DNA of 64,000 nucleotides from Rotaria sordida. Lineage: Eukaryota; Rotifera; Eurotatoria; Philodinida; Philodinidae. The DNA lies in contig CAJNOL010000994.1 in assembly GCA_905250125.1 (NCBI GenBank), positions 1 through 64,000 on the forward strand, given 5' to 3'. Below are positions 45,952 through 59,133 of the stretch, piece by piece. A program made the position numbers and the translations under genes. How positions within the stretch are numbered: position 1 is the stretch's first letter; every line of letters begins with the position of its first letter. Under the pieces are notes generated by a model. It worked only from the letters and a program-made list of their open reading frames with translations, had not been told where the DNA came from and ran no database searches.

Positions 45952-48817
45952 GTGTTCGTTCTACTCTAGCGTAGTCTGATATTACATTCGTTATTTGATG
46001 CTCTAATTGATCCCTTTCTATCTCCTCTTCTTTTATTATTCTTCTGTTTGTCATCATAACCAAGATATCACTAATAAACTGAACTCATATACAATCACCA
46101 AAATTTACAATCTTAAATTTGTACTAAACGCTTTTATCATGCATCAATGAGTGATAAATCTCAAATTGATCATAATTTTGAAATATATGGATCAAAATTA
46201 TTATAAATTTCAATTCTTGAAAATTTCTACGAATTTGAACTGATATAAATGTACTTGTTTGTTCCTTTTAATCTTATCATTGCAAGAATAGCTAAGAAAT
46301 TAGAAATTTACTGTCTTGAAAAGTGAATGTGAGGATAATGGTCACAGTGTGAATTTTTCAAATGGTAGGCGGACATATAGCTTTCTTGCTTGAAAACAGA
46401 CTTCTTTGCTCAGAAATGATTGAATATGATGCAGAAAAGCATTTTAAGAAGAAAAAAAACAGCACGCCGTAAGAGTGATGTTAAGTTTGAGGGTCATCGT
46501 AAGAGTACGTCGTTCGATTGGAACGAATAGCCGCTGTTACTACAATCAGGAAGATAGTAATACTAGGGAAATAACATTTCTAGTTTTCTTATCTTTGATT
46601 TCTGTTTTTCTGTTGTTCATCATAGGTTATTTTGATCAAAAATCATAAATCAACAACCAAAGATTTAGTGAAAATTAGTAACAATTTGAGATTTTCCACG
46701 ACTTCTCATGCATCCAATTTATTATAACATCTCATAGTAATCAAAATAATTTTATCGTTTTATGAGATATAAATGTCATAGAATTGTGTTCTACACGAGT
46801 ACGACTTTTCAAAACTAGACTCGGCTATCTTACGTCCGAACCCAGATAGCTATACTCGGTACCTGGCCGAAGCTAACTGAGATGTGACAGGTACTTTGAC
46901 AATCACGGTACGGTTTTCAAACTTTCATTTTATATTTAAAAAAATATACTATTTAGTTTATATCATAAACAGCAACAAAAAACCCTATGCTTTCATATCA
47001 ATAAGCAGTTTGAAAAAGTAAAGATCTTTTGAAACATCGGGATTTCATCAATCATTGGGCAGAACCCGGTTATAAGACTATACCCGGAATCCGAACCAAC
47101 GCATGTTTCGGGCCAGGCCAGATGCCAAGTATCAGATCCGGTTGCAGGGCAATATTATTGAATGAACATTAAATAGATATGTTGTATTCAGCTTCAACGA
47201 GTTAATGGCATGACTAAATTCTAATATTTATTATCTTACATTGTAACAAATGGGTATAGTATAAATAATGTATTTATATTCAAATAAAATGAATCTGTTT
47301 TATAATTGAGTATAGTTTATGAATCAATAACCAAAAAAAAATTAATTAACATGCATAGTCTATATTATATGTAAATATGTTTGAGATTTGTTACTCTTAT
47401 TGTCTCCACAACGATTATTCCTTGCTTATGAAAAGATAGATACTGTTAATTATCCATCATTCTATATTTAGTTGCTTTTTTCATGCATATAAATAAATGA
47501 TAGAAAAGAACAATTCGAGTTTTAGATAAAAATCAACTTAAGCATATAAATAACAAAAAAAAAAGTACAAACAGCTGAAGGGTCTTAAAATACGATACGA
47601 ACATTCAGAGAAGTTAATTGAAGCTTAGATAAGACAATCCTACAGTTTAATCACATTAGTTCATTTCTAATCATGAATAATGTATTATCATATTATTGGA
47701 GATTTATTATTGAACATCATTATCTTAATTATTTTTATATGAGCAAATAAATAGAGAGTAACATTTCATATCAAGATAGTAGACTATGGAGAAATCTATT
47801 ATTTATTAAATTATATGAGATTATTTAAGAGAATACATTAATAAAATTTCAATCCATTTTAAAATTAAAATACGAATAGTTTCTTTTTGATACTTTACAT
47901 ATACTTCATTTATCTTATCTTCAATATATTTTGTAAAAAAAAACAAGCAAGTGAGAAAAAACCAGTTATTATCACAATATCTTATCTGATAAAATATGAA
48001 ACTGTGAAGTAGATATTATACCGAATATAATCTGACGAAATAATTCTTGTTCTGAGAAATGATATCGATATTTCTATATTGTTTGATTTTGCTTGGAAAT
48101 TTTTTCTGCTATAGAAGATAATTTATATTGAAATAAAAATAAGTACAAGGCTTATTATTCATATTAACCGATTGACGTCATCGATATATATTTGACAAAA
48201 CATAGCGCCAGCTTTATTGTATTACCTGATCATTTAAGATTTGTTTTCTATACTTCAATGCATTGTTGAAATAATTTGAAATTAAGTATAGATTTAGAAT
48301 TTTAAAATCATTCGGTCGACCATGCAGTTTTCTTTGTGACCGTGAATAACTACTGTTCAATGGGTTGTTTATACCATATTCTACTGGAGATTATGTAAAA
48401 ATTTCAAGTTTAAAAGAACACATCTATAGGAAATCATGTTCTAGTATTTGTATTTTGTTATTTATTATGGTAGAATAGGAAGACTATCGTAAAATTGACA
48501 GTAAAAAAGATTGTGTTTTTTTTACTGAAAAATACATATTTCGATACTGAATGAATGAGTATTGGAAATTTCATATTTTAAAGTAAAATATTTTGTGATA
48601 GATAGCACACCATCTAATATTGATTCACTGGTTATTGTACTTGTTAATGTAAAACCACAAGCATCAATAATTTAATGACATTCTTCATTTAATAAACAAC
48701 CGAACCATATAAAAAAAAAATTATATCGCGTTATTTGACTTCTTTATAAATCTTTAATAGATGTCAAAAATGAAAAAAAACAAACTTACGTTAAGTTGTA
48801 TCTTTGTTAAAAATTCT

Positions 48818-49375
48818 CATCGACTCTAACGGATGATTGGAAGTTTTTTAGACAAGATATTTGTTCACTTTTGACTCGTTAGAAAGTATTTCCAACAAGC
48901 AAAAGGCATGAGTTAGGACGTTGTTTTCGAATATGGGCTTACTAATTTCCTCTCAGATTTTTTCGGGAGTAGAGAATCTTTCAAAAGTTCACAAAATTAG
49001 CTGGATAGAAAATTTTTTCACACACTCTTGTATTTTCACTATTGCGATTCGAAACTAAAAGTTGAGATCTGTATTTATATATCAACTGATAGATCAGAAG
49101 CTACCCTACAAAATACATTATTTGACATCCTTTTCAACTTGTTCGAAAGAGAACTTACACAGTAAACAAAGATCTTTTGGTTCACCATTAAAAATAATTT
49201 GTCAGGTCTTTCAAAAAGTTCTTCACTACTCTTGAACGAAAACAGATACAATATTTCTAAGTTCATATTCGAAAACAGCAACCTCACTCATAGCTTTTGA
49301 TTCATCGGAAATACTTTCTAGCAGATCAAAGATGAACAAACATCTTGTCTAAAAAAAATTTCCGATGACTCGCTC
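48818..49375. repeat. Foldback element, intergenic
   Basis: Arms of about 220-280 bp: TTTTTTAGACAAGATATTTG (48870s) against CAAACATCTTGTCTAAAAAA (49340s); GAAAGTATTTCCAACAAGC against a reverse-complement partner near 49300; GTTGTTTTCGAATATGGGCT against the partner near 49270. Imperfect throughout. Confidence 0.85.
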
Positions 49376-51188
49376 ATATGTTACTTATGGCATCAACATT
49401 CACTTTGGGAAAGTATTCTTTATCATGTTAGCTATGAATTCATTGCTTCAAGCCATTCAATGTTTGACATGAAATAAAAAGAAGTCTATATTCTTGTTTG
49501 TTAAATATTTTTTAGAATACATTGTACGAACAATGATGAATCACTTCATTTCATTGATAATATCAAAATAAATTATCGACCAAAATCAGCTCTATCATAG
49601 TTATGGGTGTCATGTTAGAATTACTGTCCGTATGAAGTTATATTAATGCTAATATACCACACATAATCGCTGTTTATACGCCAACTTTTTTCATAGCTTT
49701 TTGTTTTTCAGAAAAACAACATAAATCCACGTCAGAAAATAATTCGATTGTATACTGTGACAAGAAGAGTTGTCAGGTTAGTATTAGTATTAATTAATAC
49801 TAATTCTGATGCACCATCGTAATGGTACGATTAATTATTTCAAATGAACTATTCCAGCACTTCGGTAAGAAAAAATCATGGTGATATTCTTAAGTTTTAA
49901 AGTATTTTTCACAGTCAATATAGACGCGATAGATATAGTCAATTTTATCTGTTATTATCTCTTGGTTCGTTTTCAGAAAGCAGGTATCCTCTTCGCAATG
50001 CATACGAACTCAACAATACACAGTGCAATAAGTTTATGTATTTTGCTCAATGGAATATATTCTAATGAGATCATTGAAAATTAAATTCTTTTAAACATGT
50101 GTACTGTCATTCATATAGAATCTATTGAACAAACTATTGAAAAGTCTTTAACTATATAGACTGTAAAATTAACACACAGTGCCAAGGATAATCTCCAACA
50201 ATTTCATATTATCTTATCAATATAAAACGGTGAGATAACTAAGAAGTCAAAATCGTACAAAGGTAATTTGTTCGTGGTCAATAGGAATTACAAACAAATA
50301 ATGCATAAATATCGATGAGTATATTAAATCATTAAAAAAACAGCAGTAAGTATTCGAGGTTAGTTTGAGTTACTTATCACTAAACATATGGATTCTCGTT
50401 TCTCATTATGATGGAATTCGTAATAATTACTACAAACAAGCTGATTATTTTAATACCATGCAGAACAATAGGAAAAAAAACAGCGAATTCACTTGGTCTT
50501 AGTACGCAAACAGTCAAAGGACAACGATCTTAAGTTGTGTATCGACAATGCTAAGAAATTGCGCAGTAATAAACCATAAGTGTATGATTTGGCTAAGACT
50601 TGTCTTTAGCCTATGATAAATGATTTTTTCTCTTTATAAATCTAAGTATTGTAAATATAGATCGATTATATATAAAAAACTAAATAATTGAATGATTATG
50701 AAAATATATTGATAAAGAAACGTATGCAGGTTTTTTCTTTAAATAAAATTCTTATCGAAATGATCTAACTTTTGAATGATTTCTATTCGATTATAAAATC
50801 ACTAATTTTATTATAACTGTTCTAATGCAATAGAATAAAGACTGTCATTTTCTGTTATTTAATAATTGATGAATACTAAATATAATAAAATCTTATAACT
50901 TGTTCATTGTTATAAATTCAAGATATCTAATCTTTATAATGTTACTAAATCAACAGTACACAGCAAATTGATTTAAAATATATGCTCTTCGTTTTTCTTA
51001 TTCAATCTAAGTAAACTGCATTCATTCTGTATATCTATAAGTTATAATTTCATTTTAAAAAATACAGAAATAGTAGTTTAAATTAATACTAGAAGGCGTA
51101 ATAAACGGCCATGGCTATTCAAACATTTTTTTCCCGAAGCTTCAGCAGATTGTGGGGATATTAGCACCTGAAAACCTGAAAGTAAGGT

Positions 51189-51740
51189 GCTGGAAATTCA
51201 AAATTAAAGCAGAAATTTTTTTCTTTATATATGGTTCAATAGAGCGTGACGAGTTGATCAAAAATATGCGCATTTTCAGTTTTTTACAATGTTTTTTTTC
51301 AGTGGAAAATTTTCAGTTTTTTTGAGATAACCCGCTTATTCTGACAAACAGTTCAATTTCCGATAGGCGACAAATTTTCAATTTATTTTTACATTTTCCT
51401 TTAAATTGCAAAACTATTTTTCTTTGCGAATTAGCATTAAAAAATGGGAATTTGAGAAACTGATTTACTAATGAGTTTTTTAGATTTAGATTTTTCAAGC
51501 TAAATCGGAAAAACCCTGTTTTGAAATTGAAAGAAAATTAAAAAATTAAAAACTTATCAAGTATCGAATATTGACCTGTTTGTCAGAAAAAGCAGATCAT
51601 CTGGAAAAACTGAAAATTTTTCGCTAATAAATCATTGCACAAAATTGAAAACACACTTCTTCTCGATCAACTCATTACGTTCCATCTAACCATATATAAA
51701 GAAAAGAAAAAAAACTCCTGCTTTAATTTTACATCTCCAG
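51189..51740. repeat. Foldback element, intergenic, upstream of the intact F-box-like gene
   Basis: Arms at about 51189-51365 and 51556-51740. Pairs: CAAAATTAAAGCAG/CTGCTTTAATTTTA, TCTTTATATATGGTT/AACCATATATAAAGA, GACGAGTTGATC/GATCAACTCATTACG, TTCTGACAAACAG/CTGTTTGTCAGAA. Weaker pairing may continue out to about 51100 and 51850. Confidence 0.85.
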
Positions 51741-52130
51741 TAATTTAAAACCTTGTTTTTGTAATCAAAATTCCTTTTTCTCTAGTATGAAACCTGATTT
51801 TCCGATACTTAATTCCTAATAACGCCTATTTGAATATCAGAAAAGTTTTTTCAAAAATCCTCCATTTTCTCGGTAAATATTCATAAAAAAAACTACTTCG
51901 CAATAGAAAGCAACCTTTATAACAGCAATGTGAATTTCCATCATAAAAAGTCATGACAACATAGGTTTATTCTAGTCTCTATATCCTTAATATAAAATCT
52001 GGTGCCATCTTCTGTTCTTTTACAGTACAATTCTTGTTGGATATCCTACTAGATATTATTTTCAGTTATCTAATAACCAGCAAAAATAGAACGACATAGT
52101 TGTTTTTTTTCTGTCCTACATTGATATTCA

Positions 52131-53111
52131 ATGGTAACACGTCTCGAAAATTTTCCTACAGAATTATTTTTTTCTATTTTTGATTATTTATGGGCACATG
52201 AATTATTTTATTCATTTTCAAATTTAAATGCACGTATTGATATTATTATATTGCATACTCAATTACATATATCATCAGAAAATCAAGATATAATTTATTC
52301 TCCACATCGTGTTCTATCATTAAATCTTACATCATCACCAATATGTCTTGAAGAATTTATTAATCTTCGTTCATTAACATTAACCAAATGTAATCTTGAT
52401 AATCTTATTCAACTTCCTCCACATCTTTCACGTTTATGTATTCAAAATATTGATTTACCTATTTCAAATACAAAAATTATTTTTGAAAATTCAACATTAA
52501 TTAATGTTCAATTAAATTTACATCATAAATTAACTTTTTATCCATCAATATTAAATACTGATAAAAATTTTAGTAATATTGAATATTTAACAATAAATTA
52601 TATATCATTAAATGATGTTATTGAATTATTACAATATCTAACAAAATTAAAATATCTTCATATATCACTTTTTGGTATAAATAAACAAAAAATAACAAAT
52701 TTTTCTTCAATACCAACAGTTACTCGTGTTATTTGTCTTTCAATGGGTATATCATTTGATATATTATGTACACAATTTTTATCTATTTATTTTCCTAATA
52801 TTCGAACTTTATCTATTTTTACTTCATATGTTGATCAAAATTTATTTATTAATTCTCTTGAACAATTATTAATGAATAATTTACGTTATGTTAAAAAGTT
52901 AAATGTTAGTGCGCAATTTATCATTAATCGAACATTAACAACTAATAATGATAATATTGAAGCTATTTCTACACGTTTTCGTACTGCTTTTTGGATTAAA
53001 CGAAATTGTCGTGCAACATTTAAATGTTGTAATGATGATCCACATATAATTCGTCTTTATCTTCAAACAAATAAAAAGACACGTACACGACCATCAAGAT
53101 TTTTAGTTTAA
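52131..53111 (+). CDS. F-box-like protein, intact
   Basis: Single exon, 326 residues, ATG to TAA, followed by AATAAA at 53113. The N-terminus ENFPTELFFSIFDYLWAHEL plus FSNLNARIDIIIL is an F-box-like helix bundle, nearly the same as the broken gene at 33460 (LPKEIIFTIFDFLWAHDIL). Leucine-spaced segments follow (EEFINLRSLTLTKCNLDNLI, FSNIEYLTINYISLNDVIEL, YFPNIRTLSIFTSYVDQNL). The C-terminal block holds FRTAFWIKRN and HIIRLYLQT; the related gene has FSSAFWLNRYPAWY. Likely an SCF substrate adaptor, cytosolic or nuclear. It belongs to a multicopy, lineage-expanded family and is flanked by foldback elements on both sides. Specific partner unknown. Confidence 0.75.
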   Translation: MVTRLENFPTELFFSIFDYLWAHELFYSFSNLNARIDIIILHTQLHISSENQDIIYSPHRVLSLNLTSSPICLEEFINLRSLTLTKCNLDNLIQLPPHLSRLCIQNIDLPISNTKIIFENSTLINVQLNLHHKLTFYPSILNTDKNFSNIEYLTINYISLNDVIELLQYLTKLKYLHISLFGINKQKITNFSSIPTVTRVICLSMGISFDILCTQFLSIYFPNIRTLSIFTSYVDQNLFINSLEQLLMNNLRYVKKLNVSAQFIINRTLTTNNDNIEAISTRFRTAFWIKRNCRATFKCCNDDPHIIRLYLQTNKKTRTRPSRFLV

Positions 53112-53316
53112 AAATAAAAATTATTTGTTTTTTTTTCGGACAAACATATTTTCAAAGTTTTTTTCTATTATTAATATAAATAAAAGTAATTTGATGGATA
53201 TAAATAAAAATCTTACAAAACATTTCATGTTAATTTATTATTCTATCACATTTCATGTATGAAATTATCAACGATCAACAACAATTGTCATAAAAAGACT
53301 GAAAGTCTAACTTTTT

Positions 53317-54180
53317 CAATTTTTTCTTACATTTGTTTTTTATATTTTCATTCACATTATTAAAGGATACAAACCTGATTGAAATAGTAGTACAGATAGT
53401 ATGAGACGTCAGCTATATGATACACTATAATAGACGGGTACTCTATCCGTCAATATAGATTCTTCATACTGAAAATGATTTTTCCACGCAAAAATAGATT
53501 TTGTATTTTCTAACCAAGAGATTGGTGCTGAAATAAAAATAAAATAAACCAATCGATAGAGAATTTCATACTTTATCTATTTCTAAAAGAGTTTTCTTCT
53601 CCGCGTTGATCTTCACTTCAAAAATTTGATTTTAGCGAGAACAGCGAAAAAAAACGAACCGCTTTTTCTGTTAAGTAACTTGCAAAAGAAAAGTTAGTTG
53701 TGTTTCTCAACACTTTTTTAAAAAACGATGGACCTGAAAAAATCAGTGATATTAGAACCTCAAATACAGCTCTTTTCAATAGTGTATAATAAATTGCAAT
53801 AAGAAAGAATTTGTAAGAATCAATTACGCTGTTTTCGTTTTCTCGGCTATTCTTGTTAAAATCAAATTTTTGAAGTGAAGAACACTTTTCTTTAGAAACA
53901 GATACAGCGCGAAAATCTCTACTGATCAGTCTATTTTGTTTTCATTTTAGTGCCAATCTCTTAGTTAGGAAATATGAAATACTGAATAGTATTTAAAACT
54001 ATTTTTGCATGGAAAAATTATTTTTAGTAAGAACAATCTATATTGATAGATAGAGTACTCTCCTATTATAGTGCATCATGTAGCCGGCGTTTCATACTAT
54101 CTAAACCACTATTTCAATCAGCTCATATTTTTTAATGATGTGAAAGAAAATTTTAAAAAACCAATGTAAGAAAAAATTGA
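53317..54180. repeat. ~0.86-kb foldback element between F-box gene and GPCR
   Basis: Arms of about 380 bp around a short centre near 53760. Pairs include CAATTTTTTCTTACATT at the outer ends, TGATTGAAATAGT/ACTATTTCAATCA, AGATAGTATGA/TTTCATACTATCT, GGTACTCTATC/GATAGAGTACTCTCC, AAGAGATTGG/CCAATCTCTTAG, and CTTCAAAAATTTGATTTTA/TAAAATCAAATTTTTGAAG. High similarity for long runs. Confidence 0.92.
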
Positions 54181-54926
54181 AAAAAAATTCGGTTAAATTT
54201 TTATAACTGCCGGTATTTATAAAATTTAAACAATTTATTTTTTTATTAATTTTGAAAATGAGATCAGAAACTATGATTTTGTTTTTGGCATAGGTAATGA
54301 GCTTTCATTCGTTATTTCAAAAAAATATACCAAGAAAAAAAAAAGGATTATATTATCAGTATTCCATTGTAATCTGATGATCTTGCATTATCTTGTGTTG
54401 TTTTTCTTTTGATTCAGAAATATCCTATGTGAGTAGTAGGAAGCGTATAATTATACTTCTTGCAGTTATACTTCCTCATACAACAGAAAGTTTACAATTA
54501 AATTTTTTCTCTCGCCTATTTGATATTGAATACGAAGGCAAAAAAAAAACAGGAAAAAGATTATAGATAATGAATTATTCAAACCAAAATTAGTAAAAAA
54601 AAATTTTGTTAATATAATAGTAAGAGTAAATTATAGCACATTTAAAATCAACATCAAAGTATTCAACGATGAAGATAATAACAACTGCCTTTCGTTTGAT
54701 TTTTTTCTTCAACCTCTGGGATTTTTGTTCTTGTTTGCACTTTTGTTTCTAACAATGATAGAATAAAAACGAGAAGAGAAAGAGAATACGAAGAAAAAAA
54801 AAGTCTTCTTTCTTTCGGCTTCTCTAGACTCTAATCCTTTTTTCTTGTATTTTTCAAGAATACTATTCTCAATGAAATGTGCAGAAGAGATTATATACAA
54901 TACAAAATAGATAATATAAATGAAAC

Positions 54927-57900
54927 ATGCTTGACAACTTTGATCTATTAACAAATAATACAACTGTGGCTTCTAGTATTGTACAGCAAAATAATAATTT
55001 AACTTATTATTTTGTTCCAATTTATACAATACTCTTTTTTCTTGGTACATTTGGTAATGGTCTTGTTATCATTAGTATTCGTCGTTCATCACGTCTTCGA
55101 ACAGTGACCAATACTTATTTACTTAATATAGCTATTGCTGATTTTGTTCTTCTTATGAGTGTACCTTTTCTTATTGTTACAATACTTGCTAATGGATGGA
55201 TATTTGGAAATATTTTATGTAAAATGTATTATAATTTTATTCATATAAATCAATATGTTAGTTCACTTTTATTGGCTGCTTTATCATTTGATCGATATCT
55301 GGCTGTGTGTCATCCAGTTCGAGCTATTGAATTTCGGACAAGAACAAAATGTGTAATAATCATTAGTGGTATGTTAGTAAAAAAAAAATATTACAAGTCA
55401 TTTTCATGTTTTGTTTCGATATTCTATCCCTTAGTATGTTGGCTTATATCCATTCTATTTCTGTGTCCAACATGGGTATTTGCAACTGTCATATCTGAAC
55501 AATATGTAGTTTGGTTTGGCCATCGAGTGCAAAAGTAAGAAAATATAACATTGTTTTATATTTTTTCGAGATAACTAAGTTAATTGATAGCCATACTGAT
55601 TATTCATTGTATTCTTTTGCTACTGCTTTTCTCTTAATCAGTAAGAATAAGTTAATGCATTTAAACGAGGGCTCTTTTCTATTTTAATTGATTTCTATTA
55701 AATGCAATACTTAGATGTGAATAAGTACTCTCGAAGCGAGCAAAGAGAGTTTTTCATGTAAGAAAAATGCTTAACGACAAAAATACAAAAAAGTTCTACC
55801 CTCTCATTTTTTCAATGCTTTGCTTGATAAAAACCCTTTATCAAAATGTCAACTTCAAAAAATAAAAGTTTCCTAAACGAACAGGATTTTGTTTGATTAT
55901 CTATAAACAGATAAAATTCATATATATGTGAAACAAGTTACAAAAATTTCCATTAAGTACCAGAAGGGACCGATCAATATGTCCGATTTTAATTGAAATT
56001 ATTCAGACGGATAATCTATACATTGATGACAGATGCGAGTAGATAATTGATACTTTTTTTTATAATCTCACTGTTCTTTCTTAGTTAGATATCTTAGCGG
56101 ATCTATATGATTAATATGACCATTGAATAATTAAGAAAACCATTTGATTAAAATCTATAATTACAAGTAGCTTGGATTTCTCTTAACTTCATCTCTGCTT
56201 TATATTTAAAATAGTTATAAAAAGAATTTTAAATAAGTAAAAAACTATATAGACGACAATTTAGTATTTATCTCATAAGAATTTCATAGTTTATAAGCTT
56301 ATATACGTTCTCAGATATGTGAATAATTCTACTTCATGAAAATTCTATTAGTAGATAATAGTAATCTCGAAAGAAGCTTATGAACTTGATCTTATATGTT
56401 CATATGTCATGAACTTCAACTACATACATAACGATAGTCATAATAAAAAGTAGAAAATATAATTTCCATAGATGTCATCAATAGATATATATATATATAG
56501 AAAAAAATAATTCGTTTAATGTAGAATTTCTTTTTGTTCTCATTGTTTCGATGTCTTCAAATGTAATCGTTTCCTTTAAAACGTCAGTTAGCCTTATTAT
56601 ACTCCAATTGAATGTGCTCATGTCTACATCAATCAAATACGGAAGTTTTGAATGTAGTTCCCTGAAGCAAAATATTTAGGAAATTTCCGTATGATTACAC
56701 AATAGTTTGAAAACATAGAGCTTTTCATGTTTTGTTAATTCCAATATATGAACATACAGAGCTGCCACTACTGGGCGTGTCGGGAATGTAACATCCCTTA
56801 CCTCCTCCCCCCCTCCCCAATCGTCAAAAGATTTTCGCTTTTTCTCAGCAAAATTCAAAAATTTTCATGTGTTCTGTTAACAAAAATAATGGTACACCTC
56901 TCAAAAATTCTCAACATTTGATATCCATCCCCCCCAAAAAACTTGCTACACTCTCCCAATGTTGGTTGACTCGAGGCAGCCCTGTGAATATAAAAATATA
57001 TCAGAACTCTTATAAACACAGCTTGTTCACATATACATAAGATCATATAAGTCTTATGTGTTTTCATGTTTACATGCAATAACCTTACATATTTATAGCA
57101 TATTAGTACAGAAGTATTAGTTCTATGTTCGTAAATATCATATAGAATTTTTTCAAATGTTAAATGTAAATCATATAAAAACATATTCTATAAGAACGAA
57201 CTATGAAAATATATACAACATTGACTGATTTGTTTGTCTAGACCGATGTACATATAATTGATCTTACTTTTCAATATAATATCGATTATAATATTCAAAG
57301 AAAACTATTTCAATTTGCATAAAATGACATACTTTTCAAGTGTCAATATCGCACATATTATGAAATCGCGCATGCTCTTCTATTGTTAATGAAACTAGAT
57401 TTATAACTATAATCATGCAATTTTGCCTCTAAGGATTCACTGGTCTTCATATTTTGGAATATGTTGTAACATGCACAATAATTATCAAGTAATATCAAGC
57501 CTCGTTGTGACGTTAATAAATCATAGAGAAGCTTTATTTTTAGATGAAATTAACCTTGTGAGTGCCAAGAAAGGCTTTCTTGAAATACCAATAAAAATTT
57601 TAATTGAAGACTTTATACGTGCGGATATCAGTTGTTTTATCTTGTCTTTGAATGACATAAAGATTATTCAGATTGAAGACTTTGTGATGAATAAACAGTC
57701 TAATGCAAGTCGAAACTGTAATTATCCAGGTCAAAAATTATTCATTTTAAAGGACATTTCTGCCTCTTTCACTCTAATAATATAGAAGAACTCAAATCAA
57801 GAAAACTAAATATCGAAAATATTCTGTTATTTTTTTTCTTATAAAAATGATCTTTTATATAGAAATGAAAACTAAAATTAAATCATAAAGATTTTGATGG

Positions 57901-58990
57901 AAAGAAAAATATTAACTTATCAATGATTTTATTTTTATTGTGGAAAACGGATTAAATTTAAATAGAGATTAATTTCGCCTCAGTTTTACCCATGGAAAAA
58001 TGTTTCCAATGAGTAATTCTATGAGTTCGTTTAGATAGAATTAATTGATGTTAATTAACATTCAACCATATAATCAAAAGAAAATATCTTATTTGTTTGA
58101 TTTTCTTTAGGTGTGTTATTGATTTTCCAGCAATTGTATTTCGAATTCCTCCAGAAATAGTTTTTACTTATTATGGATTTTTACTTGGATTTCTTATTCC
58201 TGTATCTATGATAACAACATTTTATATACTTGTTCTTAGACGTCTTAATAATATACGTCGAAAACATAAATCTGGAATAAAACAACGTTCACATCGTAAA
58301 GTAACACGAATTGTTCTTGCTGTTGTAACTGCTTATTTTATTTGTTGGGTACCATATTGGTTTTTACAAATATTTATAACAATTGATCCATTAAGACATT
58401 CATTACGTTTAAATAGTTCTGTATTACCAACTCATTCAAGTATGCGTTTTCTTAAAGAATTAACACATTTAACAACAATTTTTGGTTATGCTAATAATTG
58501 TCTTAATCCAGTTCTATATGTTTTTTTATCGGATTCATTTCGTGAAGAATATTTAATTCTACTTAAATGTTTTAATCCAGGTGGATTATTTATAGAAAAT
58601 ACATTACATAATGGAAATGTACAAAAACATTCTTATAAACGTGAATTAGATCGACAACAATCACTTCAACGTACTAATCGTCAAGAACTAGCTATAAAAA
58701 ACATAAAACATAGTGTAGCTACTGAGGAAGTACCTTCAAGTTATGGATCATTTTCATTTTTTTTACATCGTGGTAATAATCATAGACGTCCTTCACATTC
58801 ATCAACTTCATTACGAGTTAATGAACATAATAGACGTCATAGTGAACATACAACCACATCTTCTAAAAATGCGTTACTTCAATGTCCAAATAATAATCAA
58901 AAACAAATGTTAATGGTTAATTTATCTGTAACTTTTACTCATCCTCAATCCAGCATTATCGATGATGGTGGTGTCTATTGTGGTGATTAG
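54927..58990 (+). CDS. Class A peptide GPCR, somatostatin/allatostatin-C receptor-like
   Basis: Three exons: 54927-55368, 55435-55534, 58111-58990, giving 1422 nt and 473 residues. The first intron is 66 bp and open in frame, but removing it restores TM4 (TKCVIIIS|VCWLISILFLCPTWVF). N-terminal NNTT and NNLT are glycosylation sequons. TM1 carries GNGLVI and TM2 carries NIAIADFVLL. After TM3 comes DRYLAV. TM6 is RIVLAVVTAYFICWVPYWF with the CWVPYW motif, and TM7 is NNCLNPVLYVFL with NPxxY. TM6 plus the KVTR lead-in and the post-TM7 FREEYLILLKCF resemble allatostatin-C/somatostatin receptors; galanin- or kisspeptin-type is the alternative. It would sit in the plasma membrane and signal through G proteins. 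A long Ser/His-rich tail follows TM7. AATAAA is at 59102. Intron 2 is 2.6 kb. Confidence 0.9.
55535..58110 (+). other. GPCR intron 2 (2.6 kb)
   Basis: No transposase, RNA gene or foldback recognised. A 120-codon open stretch at 57423-57785 begins at TTG and lacks domain similarity or splice context. A C-rich patch (CCTCCCCCCCTCCCC, about 56802-56818) interrupts otherwise AT-rich sequence. Confidence 0.6.
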
Positions 58991-59133
58991 ATGTTAAAGA
59001 AAAAATATTTTATTATTTTCTTTTTTTGTTTTTCATATTGTAACAAGTTCAACTAATACATATTTCGCATGCTCAAAATGTATGATTTTATTTTGTCTAT
59101 TAATAAAAATTCATGTATTTTTCGATGTACAAA

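Larger units (their letters stand above)
45263..52130. other. 6.9-kb gene-poor interval
   Basis: No gene recognised on either strand. Notable contents: the kappaB/CRE-like palindrome and TATA run (45855-45951), GC-richer patches near 46800-46920 and 47070-47150 (CCCGG/CCGAAC text), and foldbacks at 48818 and 51189. The rest is AT-rich with only short random-looking frames. Confidence 0.6.

Noticed and set aside
45790-46110. Solo LTR (TATA, AATAAA, pyrimidine-rich tract)
   Set aside because: Suggestive order of signals, but no TG..CA boundaries with matching target duplication could be found. Kept only as a regulatory cluster.
46800-47150. Inverted pair of CCCGG/CCGAAC-rich patches as ends of one element
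   Set aside because: The two patches share composition and short words, but no co-linear inverted pairing could be followed.
55369-55434. Reading the first GPCR intron as coding
   Set aside because: The 66-bp segment is open in frame but has GTATGT/TTAG borders, a lysine-rich start and would break TM4. Splicing restores a normal helix.
57423-57785. 120-codon open frame in GPCR intron 2
   Set aside because: Starts at TTG, has no recognisable domain, no splice signals of its own, and lies within the intron of the GPCR. Likely chance.
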